DNA of 41,915 nucleotides from Candidatus Epulonipiscium sp. (GTDB taxonomy: Bacteria > Bacillota > Clostridia > Lachnospirales > Cellulosilyticaceae): contig JAAYSX010000095.1 in assembly GCA_012518255.1 (NCBI GenBank), positions 1-41,915 of the forward strand, written 5' to 3'. A program made the translations under genes and the position numbers. This document shows positions 33,470 through 41,915 of this stretch, piece by piece (within the stretch, counting starts at the first letter, position 1; each line of letters begins with the position of its first letter). Below the pieces are notes generated by a model. That model was not told where the DNA came from. It made no database searches and saw only the letters and a list, made by a program, of their open reading frames with translations.

Positions 33470-35419
33470 TTATATCATATCCATAAACTCTTCTTCACTT
33501 ATTATTGGAATTTCTAATTCTTTTGCCCTTCTGTTCTTACTTGAGGTGGAGTCAACATCATTATTAATTAGGTAGTCTGTATTGCCACTTACAGACCCTA
33601 CTACCTTTCCTCCTAACTCCTCGATCCTCTGGCTTAATTCCCTTCTATTTTTAAAGATACTAACCTTGCCTGTTACAACAAAGGTTTTGCCTGCTATTGA
33701 AGATTCCTCTATCTCTTGAATATTAGGTATATCAAACTCTATTTCTTTCATTAGCCTATTTACAAGCTCCCTATTATCTTCAAGCTTAAAATAAGAATAT
33801 ATACTATGGGCTATAATAGGCCCTATTCCATCTATAGCCACGAGATCCTCTTCTTTGGCGTCCATTATGTCATTTATATTATAATTAAAATGATTACAAA
33901 TTAGTCTTGCATTGCTAATTCCAACCCTTTCTATACCCAGTGCATATAGAAAGTTTGCAAGATCGGTTTTCCTAGATGCTTCTACTGAATCTATAATATT
34001 ATTATATGACTTTTCCCCGAAGCCATCTAGACTTATAATCTCTTCTTTATGATTGTCTAGATAATATAAATCCACAAAATCATTGATGAAGTTATTGCCT
34101 ATAAATTTCTCGATACTAGCTTCCGAAAAGCCCTGTATATCCATGGCATCTCTTCCTACGAAATGTACAAAGGCCTTGGCTCTCTTTGCCTGGCAATTAG
34201 GATTACTACAATACAGCACCTTAGCATCCTTAACAACTTCTATTCTAGTTTCCCCGGTGCATACTGGGCACTCTTTGGGAATCTCTATATTATTACTTTT
34301 TGTTATGTTATCTGCAATTTGTGGAATAATCATATTAGCCTTGTATACCTGAATTGTATCCCCTTCCCCTAACTTTAAGTTCTGGACTATGCTAACATTA
34401 TGGACACTTGCCCTTGCAACAGTGGTACCTTCTAATTCTACAGGTTCAAATATTGCTATTGGATTAATAGCCCCTGTCCTAGATGTATTCCATTTTATCT
34501 TTATTAACTTGGTTTCCTTAATCTCATCTTCCCACTTAAAAGCTATAGAATGGCGTGGGAATTTGGCAGTTGCTCCTAATGAATCTGACTTAGATATGCT
34601 ATCTAACGTTACTACCAAACCATCAGAGGCAAAATCCCTCTTTGTAATATTATTGGCAAACCATTCCACTGAATCTGCTACTGTATGGGCATTTACCATC
34701 TTATATTCTACAACTTCAAACCCTTGATCATCTAACCACTTTATCTGCTCTTCCTTAGAGTCTGTGTCAAGACCACCTTCTACTAGGGTAAAGGCATAAA
34801 ACCTTATATTTCTTTGGGCTGTAATCTTTGAATCAAGTTGCCTTACACTACCACTACATAGATTCCTTGGATTTTTGTATTTTTCATCATCTGGAAGCTC
34901 TTTATTAATTCTTTCAAATTCCGAATAGGTAATTATAGCCTCCCCACGAATTGTTACCTGCCCTTTATAATTAATTCCTAGGGGTAGGTTAGCAAAGGTT
35001 CTAGCATTGGAAGTTACATCCTCTCCAATTATTCCATTTCCCCTTGTAATAGCTTGCACAAGCCTGCCTTCATTATAGGTAATAACTAGTGTAATGCCAT
35101 CTAATTTCCAGGATAATAATCCCTGATCATTATCCAAAAAACTTTCTAACCTACTTACTTCCTTAGTCTTATCTAGGGATAGTATGCTTTGGCTATGCCT
35201 AACTTTAGGCAAGTCACTAAGCACCTCATATCCAACCTTCTGGGTAACACTATTTGCAAGTATTACTCCAGTTTCTTCTTCTAACCATTTTAATTCATCA
35301 TAAAGCTTATCATATTCATGGTTAGGCATAATTTCCCTATCTTCTTGTTCATATATACGGGCAGCTTCAGCTAATATTGGTACTAGCTCCTGAATCCTTT
35401 TAATTTGTTTTGCTCGCAT
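33470..35419 (-). CDS. ligA: NAD-dependent DNA ligase LigA (divergent clostridial form)
   Basis: 649-residue NAD-dependent ligase that seals nicks in replication and repair. The order is: domain Ia (EYDKLYDELKWLE), adenylation domain with Lys105 in SWKLDG, OB fold (TGAINPIAIFEPVELEGTTVARASVHN), four-cysteine zinc finger (CPVC...CSNPNC), helix-hairpin-helix repeats, and a C-terminal BRCT domain (about 570-649). Two motif positions differ from typical LigA: the residue two before the lysine is Ser where Glu is usual, and RGDG reads RGNG. The zinc, HhH and BRCT parts are intact, so it is probably functional. The frame opens at 35446, but AGAGG five bases before the ATG at 35419 decides the start. 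Confidence 0.93.
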   Translation of the reverse strand: MRAKQIKRIQELVPILAEAARIYEQEDREIMPNHEYDKLYDELKWLEEETGVILANSVTQKVGYEVLSDLPKVRHSQSILSLDKTKEVSRLESFLDNDQGLLSWKLDGITLVITYNEGRLVQAITRGNGIIGEDVTSNARTFANLPLGINYKGQVTIRGEAIITYSEFERINKELPDDEKYKNPRNLCSGSVRQLDSKITAQRNIRFYAFTLVEGGLDTDSKEEQIKWLDDQGFEVVEYKMVNAHTVADSVEWFANNITKRDFASDGLVVTLDSISKSDSLGATAKFPRHSIAFKWEDEIKETKLIKIKWNTSRTGAINPIAIFEPVELEGTTVARASVHNVSIVQNLKLGEGDTIQVYKANMIIPQIADNITKSNNIEIPKECPVCTGETRIEVVKDAKVLYCSNPNCQAKRAKAFVHFVGRDAMDIQGFSEASIEKFIGNNFINDFVDLYYLDNHKEEIISLDGFGEKSYNNIIDSVEASRKTDLANFLYALGIERVGISNARLICNHFNYNINDIMDAKEEDLVAIDGIGPIIAHSIYSYFKLEDNRELVNRLMKEIEFDIPNIQEIEESSIAGKTFVVTGKVSIFKNRRELSQRIEELGGKVVGSVSGNTDYLINNDVDSTSSKNRRAKELEIPIISEEEFMDMI

Positions 35420-35482
35420 TATATCCTCTTTCCATAGATAAGTCATAAGTCATTATTAGTCCCAGTTCTTCCATTATTATAT

Positions 35483-35668
35483 TCATTTATATTCCGAATT
35501 CACATCCTGCAAAAACTGCTTTTTTGTATGTGTTAACTTTTCGTATTCTTCTTTAGAAATATCACCTTTACGCAAAAGTTCATCTGTCAAATCTAAAAAC
35601 TGCTTTGTGATATCTATCAAGGTCTCAATCTGTGTTAAATTTATACTTTCCGCATCAGTAGTAAGCAC
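35483..35668 (-). CDS. Small acidic helical protein between pcrA and ligA
   Basis: 61 residues, unknown. It is predicted wholly helical: two amphipathic helices (about 9-33 and 37-58) around the turn KGDISKEEYEKL, rich in Lys, Glu, Leu and Thr, without cysteine or membrane segment. It starts at GTG (35668), with a weak AGGATG nine bases upstream. It lies between pcrA and ligA on the same strand, 63 bases ahead of ligA. The regular heptad-like pattern and good codon use speak for a real gene, but the weak start keeps confidence moderate. Confidence 0.6.
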   Translation of the reverse strand: MLTTDAESINLTQIETLIDITKQFLDLTDELLRKGDISKEEYEKLTHTKKQFLQDVNSEYK

Positions 35669-35863
35669 ATTGCCACATCCTATTCTATAAAATCATTTAT
35701 ATATCCTATAAAACATTAATTATGCCTTGTATATATTGCTTAACTTAAGAACTTTATTTTATGCATGATTTCTGAATTTTTCCACTAAGTTGATACTATC
35801 ACTATTCCCATATTATTACAAGCATTTTTTGGAACTTATTTAATTTTATGACCTTTCTTTTTA

Positions 35864-38047
35864 TTATATGACCTTTAACCTTGCAAATTTTGCACTTAAA
35901 CGTCTTTTTTGCCCATTATCAAAGTTAATTGTAACGAATAAGTCATCTCCTTTATCTTCTAAATCTTCAATAATCCCCTCCCCAAATCTTATATGGGAAA
36001 TTCTATCTCCAATATTGTAGTCTTGGTCTACAGTTTTGGGGATATTATCAATAAGGCCTTTACCCATCTTAGGTCTAGTCTTTAAAAAGGGATTATGGCC
36101 TGGTATATTCCTTTTTGGTTCTTGCTTTCTAAACTGGCTAGGGAGCTCAGATAGGAATCTTGAGGGGGCTGCATACTGCACCCTACCATAAGTCCTCCGA
36201 CACTCCGCATGCAGTAAGTATAACCTTTGCCTTGCCCTTGTTATACCTACATAACATAAGCGCCTCTCTTCTTCTAAGCTATCTTCCCCTTCTTCCAAGC
36301 TCATAGAACTTGGGAACAGTCCCTCTTCCAGCCCTGGCATAAATACTACAGGAAACTCTAGGCCTTTGGCACTATGAAGGGTCATAAGTACTACTGAATT
36401 ACTATCTTCGTCATAGTTATCTACATCTGCAACCAGGGTAACTTCTTCTAAGAATCCTGCTAAACTTGCTTCTTCAGCTGTACTTTCATAGTTTGCTGCC
36501 TTAGAAATAAGTTCCCCAATATTACTTATCCTATCCTCTGCATCTTCAGAGTACTGCTGGTAGATATAATCATAGTAGTTAGTAGTATCTATGATATCTT
36601 CCAGAAGTTTTGCTACACCCTTTACTGGTGCCAGGGTTCTGAACCTATCCATCATTTCAATAAATTCTACAACCTTAGTTGCTGCAGCATTACCCACTAC
36701 TTCTAATTCCTTAGACCGTCTAGCTACCTCATAGAATCTCATATCTTCTTCATATCCGTACTGAGAAATCCTATCTACAGTTGCCGCCCCTATTCTCCTT
36801 CTTGGAACATTGATAATACGCTGGATAGATACATCATCATGAATATTTTCGATAACGCGTAGATAGGCTAGAAGATCTTTTATTTCTCTTCTTTCATAGA
36901 ATCTTGTCCCTCCAAGTAGCCTATAGGGTATTGAGTTAGATACCATCTTCTCCTCAAGCACCCTTGACTGGGCATTAGTCCTATAAAGAACTGCAAAATC
37001 ACTAAAATTCCTGTCACCTGACATTGCCTTTCTTCTTATATTATCTGCAATAAAGTCAGCTTCCCTGTACTCATTATCATATTTTAGGACTTCTATAGCC
37101 TTACCCTTTTCATTATCTGTCCAAAGTTTCTTTGGTTTTCTTCCCTTGTTGTGGGAAACTACTGAGTTAGCAGCCTCTAATATAGTTCCTGTAGACCTAT
37201 AGTTCTGCTCAAGTTTTATAGCTCTAGCTCCTGGGAAGTCCCTTTCAAAGTCTAAAATATTTGCTATGTCAGCACCCCTCCAGCCATATATGGATTGATC
37301 ATCATCACCAACTACGCATAAGTTGTGCCTATCCCCAGCTAAATGACGTACTATATAATACTGGACAGTGTTAGTGTCCTGGTATTCATCAACATGAATA
37401 TACTGAAATTTATTTTGATAGAACTTAAGAACATCTGGATGTTCAGTAAACAATTCATTGGTCTTCATAAGTAAATCATCAAAATCAAGTGCATTATTTT
37501 CCTTTAATTCCTGCTGATATAATGCATAGATATTTGCTATCATAGATAGCCTAAAATCATCTTCTACAGACTTTTTATATTCTTCCGGGGTTATGGCTTT
37601 ATTCTTTTGGGCACTAATCTCTCCTAAGACCTTTCCTACTGGAAATAACTTCTCATCATAGTTTAAGTTTTTAATAATATCCTTCAGTAATACCTTTTGA
37701 TCTGATGCATCATATATGGTAAACCATTGTCCATATCCTAGAAGGTGAATATTCCTGCGCAATATACGAACACACATAGAGTGAAAGGTACTTACCCACA
37801 TACTTTCAGTTGCATCTTGCCCAATTAATACTTCTATTCTTTCTTTCATTTCTGATGCTGCCTTATTGGTAAATGTAATAGCCAATATATTCCATGGGTT
37901 TACACCTTTATCCTTGACTAAATGTGCAATACGGTGGGTTAATACTCTAGTCTTACCTGAACCTGCACCTGCCAAAATAAGCAAAGGCCCCTCGGTATGT
38001 AATACCGCCTCCTTTTGCCTTTCATTTAATCCTGTGGTTATACTCAT
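35864..38047 (-). CDS. pcrA: ATP-dependent DNA helicase PcrA (UvrD family)
   Basis: 727-residue superfamily 1A helicase for repair and plasmid/rolling-circle replication. Motifs in order: Q motif LNERQKEAV, Walker A GAGSGKT (27-33), motif Ia AITFTNKAASEMKER, Walker B VDEYQDTN, motif III GDDDQSIYGWRGA, motif IV LEQNYRSTGTIL, motif V LMTLHSAKGLEFPVVF and motif VI VGITRARQRLYL. The C-terminal unit (about 675-727, DYNIGDRISHIRFGEGII...) is the Tudor-like region that in PcrA binds RNA polymerase. The ATG at 38047 has GGAGG. It lies 65 bases after the YerC-like gene. Confidence 0.97.
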   Translation of the reverse strand: MSITTGLNERQKEAVLHTEGPLLILAGAGSGKTRVLTHRIAHLVKDKGVNPWNILAITFTNKAASEMKERIEVLIGQDATESMWVSTFHSMCVRILRRNIHLLGYGQWFTIYDASDQKVLLKDIIKNLNYDEKLFPVGKVLGEISAQKNKAITPEEYKKSVEDDFRLSMIANIYALYQQELKENNALDFDDLLMKTNELFTEHPDVLKFYQNKFQYIHVDEYQDTNTVQYYIVRHLAGDRHNLCVVGDDDQSIYGWRGADIANILDFERDFPGARAIKLEQNYRSTGTILEAANSVVSHNKGRKPKKLWTDNEKGKAIEVLKYDNEYREADFIADNIRRKAMSGDRNFSDFAVLYRTNAQSRVLEEKMVSNSIPYRLLGGTRFYERREIKDLLAYLRVIENIHDDVSIQRIINVPRRRIGAATVDRISQYGYEEDMRFYEVARRSKELEVVGNAAATKVVEFIEMMDRFRTLAPVKGVAKLLEDIIDTTNYYDYIYQQYSEDAEDRISNIGELISKAANYESTAEEASLAGFLEEVTLVADVDNYDEDSNSVVLMTLHSAKGLEFPVVFMPGLEEGLFPSSMSLEEGEDSLEEERRLCYVGITRARQRLYLLHAECRRTYGRVQYAAPSRFLSELPSQFRKQEPKRNIPGHNPFLKTRPKMGKGLIDNIPKTVDQDYNIGDRISHIRFGEGIIEDLEDKGDDLFVTINFDNGQKRRLSAKFARLKVI

Positions 38048-38112
38048 ATGCTACCTCCGGTTTTTATTCTTGTACATAATCTTACAACTCTGCTTGTTTT
38101 GTAATTCTTCCC

Positions 38113-38418
38113 TTATTTTTCTTCTCTTAAACGTTCCAATATGAATCCGTATCCACCAGTTCCATAGTTAAGGACCCTGCTTACACGGCTTATTGTGGCT
38201 GCTGATGCACCTGTTTTTTCTGTTATATCTGTATACTTACTTTTTTGTTCTAGCATCTTAGCAACTTCCAATCTTTGTGCAAGTGATTTAATCTCATTAA
38301 CAGTACATATGTCTTCAAAAAACGCATAACATTCTTCTATACTTTCAAGTTCTAGAATCGCCTCAAAAAGTTGGTCTGTTAAGTCATCTTTAAGCTTAGG
38401 ATTAATATTATGATTCAT
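38113..38418 (-). CDS. yerC: YerC/YecD family TrpR-like DNA-binding protein
   Basis: 101-residue protein with the Trp repressor fold. The typical block DLTDQLFEAILELESIEECYAFFEDICTVNEIKSLAQRLEVAKML is followed by a helix-turn-helix, YTDITEKTGASAATISRVSRVL (about 62-83), and the conserved end NYGTGGY. The family lacks a known tryptophan-binding role, so no target is proposed. In B. subtilis yerC also lies just upstream of the pcr-lig genes. The ATG at 38418 lies within the end of the PHP gene, with an 11-base overlap. Confidence 0.93.
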   Translation of the reverse strand: MNHNINPKLKDDLTDQLFEAILELESIEECYAFFEDICTVNEIKSLAQRLEVAKMLEQKSKYTDITEKTGASAATISRVSRVLNYGTGGYGFILERLREEK

Positions 38419-39139
38419 CTGAATCTCCCTTTCTTTGGATAAAGTCCATTAGCCTATCCTGGCTCTTATTTACAATTAAATCCTCAGGAAAATCAAGCTC
38501 TTTCATTAAGTTAATAGCTTCTGTAAAATCACCTACACTTCCGTAGTAGTGGGAATCGCTACCTACTACTATTGGTGTTTCATATTTCTTACAGCTTTCT
38601 AACATCTTAACTATGTGTTTCCTCGCCCCAAGCCGTGTTCCTGTGGGCTGTAAGGATGAGTTGTTAAGTTCTAATAGAACCCTATGCTTTTTGGCATGCT
38701 GTGCTATTATATCAAAATCCATAGGAAACCTATCATCCCCTGGATGACCTATGATATCTACATGTGGATTTTCTATTACTTTCATTAAGGTTCTTGTGAT
38801 AGTCTCCTTGTCTGCCCCTTTTATACAGGGTGGATGTAAGCTTGCAATTACTAAATCTAACTTTTCCATCATGGCTTCCTCTAGATCAATGGTACCATCG
38901 TAATCCATAATATTAACCTCTGCGCCTCTTATTATCCTTACCCCGTGAATATATTCTGGTAGTATGTGCAAGTTGGCAAAGTGGAATAAGTGGGCGCCTC
39001 CCGGCATGGCTGCTGAATGATCTGTAATGGCAACAGCCTCCATTCCCTTGCTACCTGCAAACCTAGCAATCTCATCAACAGTACTGTATGCATGACCACT
39101 TGATATTGTATGAACATGTATATCTGCTAAAATTTTCAT
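38408..39139 (-). CDS. PHP-domain metal-dependent phosphoesterase (YcdX-like)
   Basis: 243 residues. The polymerase-and-histidinol-phosphatase fold is indicated by IHVHT (His8, His10), ITDHS, the GAEVNI glutamate, VIASLHPP, IIGHPGDD and GSDSHYYG, which provide the trinuclear metal site. It resembles YcdX/PolX-type stand-alone PHP hydrolases; the substrate is unknown. The ATG at 39139 has AGGAGG upstream. It is first in the operon before yerC, pcrA and possibly ligA, and overlaps yerC by 11 bases, so expression is coupled. Confidence 0.93.
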   Translation of the reverse strand: MKILADIHVHTISSGHAYSTVDEIARFAGSKGMEAVAITDHSAAMPGGAHLFHFANLHILPEYIHGVRIIRGAEVNIMDYDGTIDLEEAMMEKLDLVIASLHPPCIKGADKETITRTLMKVIENPHVDIIGHPGDDRFPMDFDIIAQHAKKHRVLLELNNSSLQPTGTRLGARKHIVKMLESCKKYETPIVVGSDSHYYGSVGDFTEAINLMKELDFPEDLIVNKSQDRLMDFIQRKGDSDES

Positions 39140-39325
39140 TATTGTGTCCTCCTTATGATTATATTACCTATTCTACAACCTCTCACCATTACATTCAAGT
39201 GGCATGCACTATAGCCTGTAATACTTTTTGCATCTTAAAGTGAAAGTTTATAAATTAGGTTTGCATTATTGGTAATAGATAATGTACACTATAAGATGAT
39301 GATATTATTTACAGGAGGTATTTTT

Positions 39326-40681
39326 ATGAAGACTTTTGACGAAATTTATAAACTTATTAAGAATAACCAAATCATTGAAGCACGTAATCTCTTGGTTAAA
39401 ATGAATGTGGTTGATATAGCTCAATTTTATGAGACTATATTTGAAGATGAGGATGAAGAACATTTTATCGTCCTATTCCGTGTATTACCCAAGGATATTG
39501 CGGCAAATGTATTTTCCTATCTTTCACCCGAAGGTAAAAGTCATATCATCCAGTCTGTAACAGACAAAGAAATAACATATATTTTAGACGAATTATACCT
39601 AGACGATGTTGTGGATCTTATAGAGGAGTTCCCTGCTAATATAGTTAAAAGGCTGGTTGAAAACACAGATGAGCCAAGGCGTACTCTTATTAATAAATTT
39701 TTGCAGTATCCTAATGATTCTGCTGGCGGTATAATGACTATTGAATATGTGGCCCTAAAAAAAGAAATGAGTGTAGCTGAGGCCCTAGCCCATATTAAGT
39801 CTGTTGGTGTTGATAAGGAGACTATTAATACCTGCTATGTTATGTCATCTGACCGTAAACTTGAAGGTGTAATTTCCATACGTAAACTTATTTTAAGTGA
39901 TGATGATGTTATAGTTGGGGATATTATGGACACCCACCTTATAAGTGCCAAAACTTTAGATGATCAGGAGGTTGTAGCAGATGTATTTAAAAAATATGAT
40001 TTTATAGCCTTGCCTGTAGTTGATAAGGAGGGACGTCTTGTTGGAATTATTACTATCGATGATATTATTGATATTATTGAGTCTGAAAACACAGAGGACT
40101 TCCATAAGATGGCAGCTATGCAACCCTCTCAGACTGATTACCTTAGAATGAGCGCCTGGGAACTATCCAAGAATCGTATCCCCTGGCTTTTATTCCTTAT
40201 GATATCAGCACTTTTTACAGGTAATATAATAGAAAGCTATGAAGAAGCCATAATACAGGTTACTGCACTATCTACCTTCTTGCCTATGCTTATGGACTCT
40301 GGTGGTAATGCAGGTTCCCAGTCATCAACGCTAATTATCCGTGGACTAGCTCTTGGAGAAATAGAAACTAGTGACTTTTTCAAGGTTCTTTGGAAGGAAC
40401 TCAAGATCAGTATCATTGTAGCAACTATACTTAACGCAGCTAACTTTGTTCGCTTATATTTCTTAGGTTCAACAGATCTAATGCTAGCAATCACAGTATG
40501 TCTTAGCTTGTATTTTACAATTATTTTAGCAAAAATGGTTGGTGGTATTCTACCGATTATTGCTAAAAAGTTTAATATGGACCCAGCTATAATGGCTGGA
40601 CCACTTATTACAACAATCGTAGACGCTCTTGCACTTCTTGTTTATTTTGCAACTGCAACACAACTTCTTGGAATAGGATAA
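39326..40681 (+). CDS. mgtE: Magnesium transporter MgtE
   Basis: 451-residue MgtE channel. The superhelical MgtE N domain (about 1-130) is followed by a pair of CBS domains (about 135-250; LEGVISIRKLI and LVGIITIDDII), which sense cytoplasmic Mg. A plug helix follows, and then five membrane segments (about 280-450) with the pore signature LPMLMDSGGNAGSQSSTLIIRGLALGEI. The frame opens at 39269, but AGGAGGT (39313-39319) seven bases ahead of the ATG at 39326 sets the start. The 186-base leader region shows no M-box riboswitch. It is a single gene with a convergent terminator shared with trpS. Confidence 0.96.
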   Translation: MKTFDEIYKLIKNNQIIEARNLLVKMNVVDIAQFYETIFEDEDEEHFIVLFRVLPKDIAANVFSYLSPEGKSHIIQSVTDKEITYILDELYLDDVVDLIEEFPANIVKRLVENTDEPRRTLINKFLQYPNDSAGGIMTIEYVALKKEMSVAEALAHIKSVGVDKETINTCYVMSSDRKLEGVISIRKLILSDDDVIVGDIMDTHLISAKTLDDQEVVADVFKKYDFIALPVVDKEGRLVGIITIDDIIDIIESENTEDFHKMAAMQPSQTDYLRMSAWELSKNRIPWLLFLMISALFTGNIIESYEEAIIQVTALSTFLPMLMDSGGNAGSQSSTLIIRGLALGEIETSDFFKVLWKELKISIIVATILNAANFVRLYFLGSTDLMLAITVCLSLYFTIILAKMVGGILPIIAKKFNMDPAIMAGPLITTIVDALALLVYFATATQLLGIG

Positions 40682-40690
40682 AATTTACCA

Positions 40691-40750
40691 AAAATGCCCT
40701 ACGTCTCACAAGTCAACCTTGGTTGAAAAAGTGATGCATAGGGCATTTTA
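40691..40750. terminator. Long convergent terminator between mgtE and trpS
   Basis: Outer 11-base arms AAAATGCCCTA/TAGGGCATTTT enclose further paired segments TCAC/GTGA and TCAAC/GTTGA. The A and T ends serve both strands, ending the plus-strand mgtE and the minus-strand trpS. Confidence 0.8.
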
Positions 40751-40752
40751 TA

Positions 40753-41757
40753 TTATCTAATTTTTGGCGGGAAGCCTACTTTTCTTTGTACCTTACTTAA
40801 AGTTTTATTTGCAAGATAGGAGGCTGTCTGGGCATTTTCTTTAATAATACCATCTATATAAGCCTTATCCTTCTCTAGTTCCTTGTAGCGGTCTTGCAGC
40901 GGCCTTAGCTCATCAATAACAACCTCAGCAACTGCCATCTTAAAGTCACCATATCCTTTACCATCAAAGTCCTTTTCTGATTCCTCGATGCTCTTACCAG
41001 TAATCGCAGAATATATATTTAAGAGATTGCTAATTCCTGGTTTATCCTCTGAAAATCTAATTTCATTATCAGAGTCAGTAACCGCCCTTTTAAATTTCCT
41101 AGCGATTACGTCTGGTGAATCCAGGATAGATACAAAGGCATTTTCATCTTCATCTGATTTAGACATCTTCTTATTAGGTTCTTGAAGGCTCATAACCCTA
41201 GCCCCCGCCTTACCAAAGTATCCCTCTGGCACCTTAAAAGTTGGACTATAGGCATTATTAAATCTAATAGCTATATCCCTGGCTAGTTCAAGGTGCTGCT
41301 TTTGATCATCACCAACTGGAACAAGGTCAGTTTGATATAAAAGTATATCCGCTGCCATTAAGGCTGGATATGTAAATAAACCAGCATTTATATTCTCAGC
41401 ATGCCTTTGGGATTTATCCTTAAACTGAGTCATGCGGTTAAGCTCACCCATATAAGTAAAACAGTTTAAAATCCATGCAAGCTCTGCGTGCTCAGGTACA
41501 TGGGACTGATAGTACATAATATTTTCTTCAGGATTAATACCAGCTGCAATATACTGCATCAAAAATTCCCTAGATAATCTCCTTAAAGTAGGCGGGTCCT
41601 GCCTTACAGTAATAGAGTGCATATCTACTACACAAAATAAACAGTTATAATCCTCTTGTAAATCAGTCCAGTTCTTTAATGCCCCAAGATAGTTACCAAG
41701 GGTAACATGGCCTGATGGCTGCATTCCACTAAAAATAACCTTCTTTTTATCACTCAT
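40753..41757 (-). CDS. trpS: Tryptophanyl-tRNA synthetase
   Basis: 334-residue class I aminoacyl-tRNA synthetase, normal length, that charges tRNA-Trp. The HIGH-type motif is PSGHVTLGN (14-22) and the KMSKS loop is KKMSKSDED. The tryptophan pocket region LLYQTDLVPVGDDQKQHLELARD is typical, and the C-terminus TLSKVQRKVGF is conserved. The frame extends to 41775, but AGGAG ahead of the ATG at 41757 decides the start. The 158 bases upstream show no T-box (no TGGNACC-type antiterminator sequence), so control differs from many Firmicutes trpS genes, or the leader lies further upstream. Confidence 0.97.
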   Translation of the reverse strand: MSDKKKVIFSGMQPSGHVTLGNYLGALKNWTDLQEDYNCLFCVVDMHSITVRQDPPTLRRLSREFLMQYIAAGINPEENIMYYQSHVPEHAELAWILNCFTYMGELNRMTQFKDKSQRHAENINAGLFTYPALMAADILLYQTDLVPVGDDQKQHLELARDIAIRFNNAYSPTFKVPEGYFGKAGARVMSLQEPNKKMSKSDEDENAFVSILDSPDVIARKFKRAVTDSDNEIRFSEDKPGISNLLNIYSAITGKSIEESEKDFDGKGYGDFKMAVAEVVIDELRPLQDRYKELEKDKAYIDGIIKENAQTASYLANKTLSKVQRKVGFPPKIR

Positions 41758-41915
41758 GTATATTCTCCTAATCATTAATAAGTATAGTTTACTCTACTTG
41801 ATGTTATCATATTTAGGTGGATTTAATCAAGACCTAGTAGGGACGGTTAACAAGTTTCCCTAGCAATTATTATAACTATTGCTTATTGATTTGCTGCCGG
41901 CCTATTTACATCTGG

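Noticed and set aside
35846-35876. Direct repeat of ATGACCTTT around the pcrA stop
   Set aside because: Two nine-base copies only, with no regular array or associated gene.
39140-39325. M-box magnesium riboswitch before mgtE
   Set aside because: The leader lacks the conserved M-box sequences and strong helices; a weak TTGCAT-18-TACACT promoter is the only hint.
41883-41915. Ten codons plus a stop on the minus strand (PDVNRPAANQ, then TAA) at the right edge
   Set aside because: It could be the end of a gene upstream of trpS, but eleven codons are too few to support a coding call.
41758-41915. T-box leader for trpS
   Set aside because: No antiterminator TGGNACC sequence or specifier-loop layout is visible in the available 158 bases.

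Overview
The window looks like a chromosomal segment from a low-GC, Gram-positive, probably anaerobic and spore-forming member of Clostridia. Supporting signs are strong AGGAGG-type ribosome binding sites, the tig-clpP-clpX-lonB-lonA-ysxC block and the yerC-pcrA-ligA block also known from Bacillus/Clostridium chromosomes, GatCAB, an oxygen-independent (early cobalt insertion) type cobalamin gene set, and two genes linked to sporulation in Bacillus (lonB, ytaF). The variant active-site motifs of the LigA protein resemble, from memory, those of Lachnospirales. I cannot name a genus.

Layout, left to right. (1) 1-7896, minus strand: protein quality control. Trigger factor, ClpP and ClpX form one operon; LonB and LonA follow behind separate terminators, and the GTPase gene ysxC/engB runs off the left edge. 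(2) 8007-8456, plus strand: an orphan 149-residue protein made of two similar modules. (3) 8508-14164, minus: a complete oligopeptide ABC transporter operon (oppA-B-C-D-F in transcription order) with a clear promoter and a GC-rich hairpin after oppA. (4) 14352-14804, plus: a CYTH-family triphosphatase. (5) 14911-15665, minus: seven tRNA genes (Gln, His, Arg, Gly, Leu, Lys, Gln) from one strong promoter. (6) 15694-18707, minus: a YfcE-type phosphoesterase, XTP/dITP pyrophosphatase and a cell-wall amidase. (7) 18958-23875, minus: an iron alcohol dehydrogenase followed tightly by gatC-gatA-gatB and a small membrane protein. (8) 23893-32694, mostly minus: a HAD phosphatase, then tetrapyrrole/cobalamin genes (cobD, cbiB, a cobQ lacking its amidotransferase half, cbiK, hemL, a cobA-hemD fusion, ridA), interrupted by a plus-strand secreted protein. 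(9) 32782-39139, minus: ytaF, ligA, a 61-residue ORF, pcrA, yerC-like, PHP phosphoesterase. (10) 39326-40681, plus: mgtE. (11) 40753-41757, minus: trpS.

How the parts fit: GatCAB makes Gln-tRNA(Gln) by transamidation, and the tRNA cluster carries two identical tRNA-Gln(UUG) genes. HemL, CobA-HemD, CbiK, CobQ, CbiB and CobD cover the beginning, the cobalt insertion and the end of corrinoid synthesis; the ring-contraction methyltransferases, precorrin-2 dehydrogenase and hemA/B/C are not here and would have to lie elsewhere. No protein-gene-free stretch exceeds 300 bases except the tRNA cluster (14805-15693).

Most of the window is housekeeping. I found no CRISPR array, phage, insertion sequence or defence locus. 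The best leads for something new are the cobyric acid synthase cut exactly at its domain boundary, the unknown C-terminal domain of the secreted protein lodged in the cobalamin locus, the duplicated-module orphan at 8007, and a possible ribosome-site-masking hairpin ahead of ytaF.
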